From the NCBI RefSeq assembly GCF_051020985.1, contig NC_135012.1, forward strand, positions 8,682,451-8,746,450: DNA of 64,000 nucleotides, in the 5' to 3' direction. Source of the stretch: Nomia melanderi. Lineage: Eukaryota; Arthropoda; Insecta; Hymenoptera; Halictidae. Shown here piece after piece: positions 62,821-64,000 of the stretch. Both the position numbers and the translations under genes were made by a program. Position 1 is the stretch's first letter. Every line of letters starts with the position of its first letter. The notes under the pieces were generated by a model. The model had not been told where the DNA came from, did no database searches, and saw nothing but the letters and a program-made list of their open reading frames with translations.

Positions 62821-64000
62821 ACATAACTCGCCTCGAATAAACATCCGATACAAACGATCACGTACGCAGACAGGTTGCCAAGTGTCCCAAGGCTCACACC
62901 ACTTAAGGTTAATAGATCGTGTGATCCACATTTACACATCCACAAACTAAGAGAGCCATCCCCATCGAAAGACGACTCCGAACGGAACAAAGGCAACGTC
63001 CAACGAAAGAAAATAGAACGGACGCTACATCCAGAGTTAGACTGCGCGGCAAAGAAACGCCGATGCCGGCCGGACGATAGAGTTCTTGCGGCCGAGTTTA
63101 TCACGGGGTAGTCCTGGAACGGAAGGGTGACATGACTCGCGCGTCGCGAGGATTCCGAAGAACGTGGAAGCGGCGCAGCGGAGGGATTAGTCGCGACGAA
63201 GAACGATAGGTGGACGAGACGCGAAACGAGGTGGATGGGGGGAGGTTGAGGTGGATTGAGAAGAGAAAGAGATAGACCGGGGGTTGGTAGAAGAAGAGGC
63301 TCGAGAAGACAGGGGTGAGAAGAAGGTGGCTCTTGGGCGGACGAGGCAAAAAGGGGGCCGCAGCATCCAGGAGCCTCGGCCGGGGCTCGTAAACACAGCG
63401 ACAGAGTCTCTTGTTTTCTTATCTACGGCGGCAACAATGGGCCCCCAAGAAACAAAAGACGAAAGACGGGCTATTTATTTCGGTCCATTGTTTCGCCGTA
63501 GCGTGGAGTCAGGCTTGCTAGGTTGCTTGGCTTGCGGAGAGACAGGAGGGGGTGTGCACGAGAGAAAGAGGACGAGAGGACCGAAGAGAGAACGAGGAAG
63601 ATGGCGAGCGAGAGAGTGAATAAGCGAGAGGGGAATAGAACGCTGGGGGGTGGAAAGGGGGGTTGGGTAATGTAGAGAGAAGAGCTACCTCGAGATGGCT
63701 GCAGAACCACACGCCATAAAGACTAAACGCTATGAAACGCTCCGCGGGTCCTCCTACCGAGCCCGTACATTGCCTCTCGCCGGAGCCAAGGGTCTATCGT
63801 ACCTTTTGCGGAGATAACGAGCTTACGAGCTTAATACGACGATGAAATACTTACAGCTATAAGTATCGCGAGCTCGTGTAATTATGCCCGGTGCATCGTT
63901 TCAAATTAACAAATCCCATTTATAGAAAGTAGAATCGCGAGCAAGGGCGCGCGCGCGCGAGAACATAGGCGCCCCGCGACCTCTCTGTCTGCGACGCTTT
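62821..64000. other. purine-rich GC island reaching the window edge
   Basis: Purine-rich from 63130 to 63690, with many GAGAG words and AAGATGGC at 63598. The last 100 bases include (GC)n at 63947-63959. Frames of up to 111 codons are Arg/Gly/Glu-rich or, on the minus strand, Ser/Leu/Pro-rich, and are compositional. Confidence 0.55.
63947..63959 (+). repeat. (GC)6.5 repeat
   Basis: Thirteen bases of alternating GC near the window edge, with Z-DNA potential. Confidence 0.8.

Noticed and set aside
1..64000. CRISPR arrays, operons or bacterial genes
   Set aside because: No spaced direct repeats and no dense coding. The composition is that of eukaryotic non-coding DNA.

Overview
This window looks like non-coding DNA from an insect nuclear genome. 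An aculeate hymenopteran (bee, wasp or ant) is the best guess. The reasons are indirect: CpG is over-represented in the GC-rich stretches (17 CpG in 120 nt at 29341-29460, about 1.5 times expectation), AT-rich and GC-rich patches are sharply interspersed, GA microsatellites are long, and there is almost no transposon debris. No gene with a recognisable domain, no rRNA, no tRNA and no known microRNA was found on either strand. The long open frames are low-complexity or skew artefacts.
Layout: about forty GC-rich islands of roughly 0.3-1.7 kb alternate with AT-rich valleys of roughly 0.3-1 kb from end to end. The alternation is ordered. Many islands have, on the + strand, an A/C-rich valley on the left, a purine (GA)-rich left part, a pyrimidine (CT)-rich right part and a T/G-rich valley on the right. 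That order is its own reverse complement, so the skew is mirror-symmetric about the island centre. The clearest units are at 11.4-12.8, 16.1-17.6, 46.2-47.5, 48.8-49.7, 50.0-51.3 and 56.2-57.6 kb.
The islands share short words. GGGTGGC/GCCACCC occurs 38 times by eye, and GCCAT[CT]TT/AA[AG]ATGGC (the PHO/YY1 core) 12 times. GA tracts that could bind GAGA factor are common. One AT-to-GC transition holds five WGATAA sites in 300 bp. I infer a regulatory gene desert or very large introns with many bidirectionally active cis-regulatory or Polycomb-response-like islands. The flanking gene cannot be named from this window.
Discrete elements: a 581-bp MITE-like element with imperfect terminal inverted repeats and TA duplications (37399-37979), which splits a CA/CG-rich block; a (GA)39 and an (AG)19 microsatellite; a degenerate 15-bp minisatellite of about eight copies (22835-22955); several short (CGAA)n and (GCGA)n repeats; some inverted repeats; two perfect minus-strand 5' splice sites 263 bp apart (18149 and 18412); and one weak candidate minus-strand exon (31654-32007).
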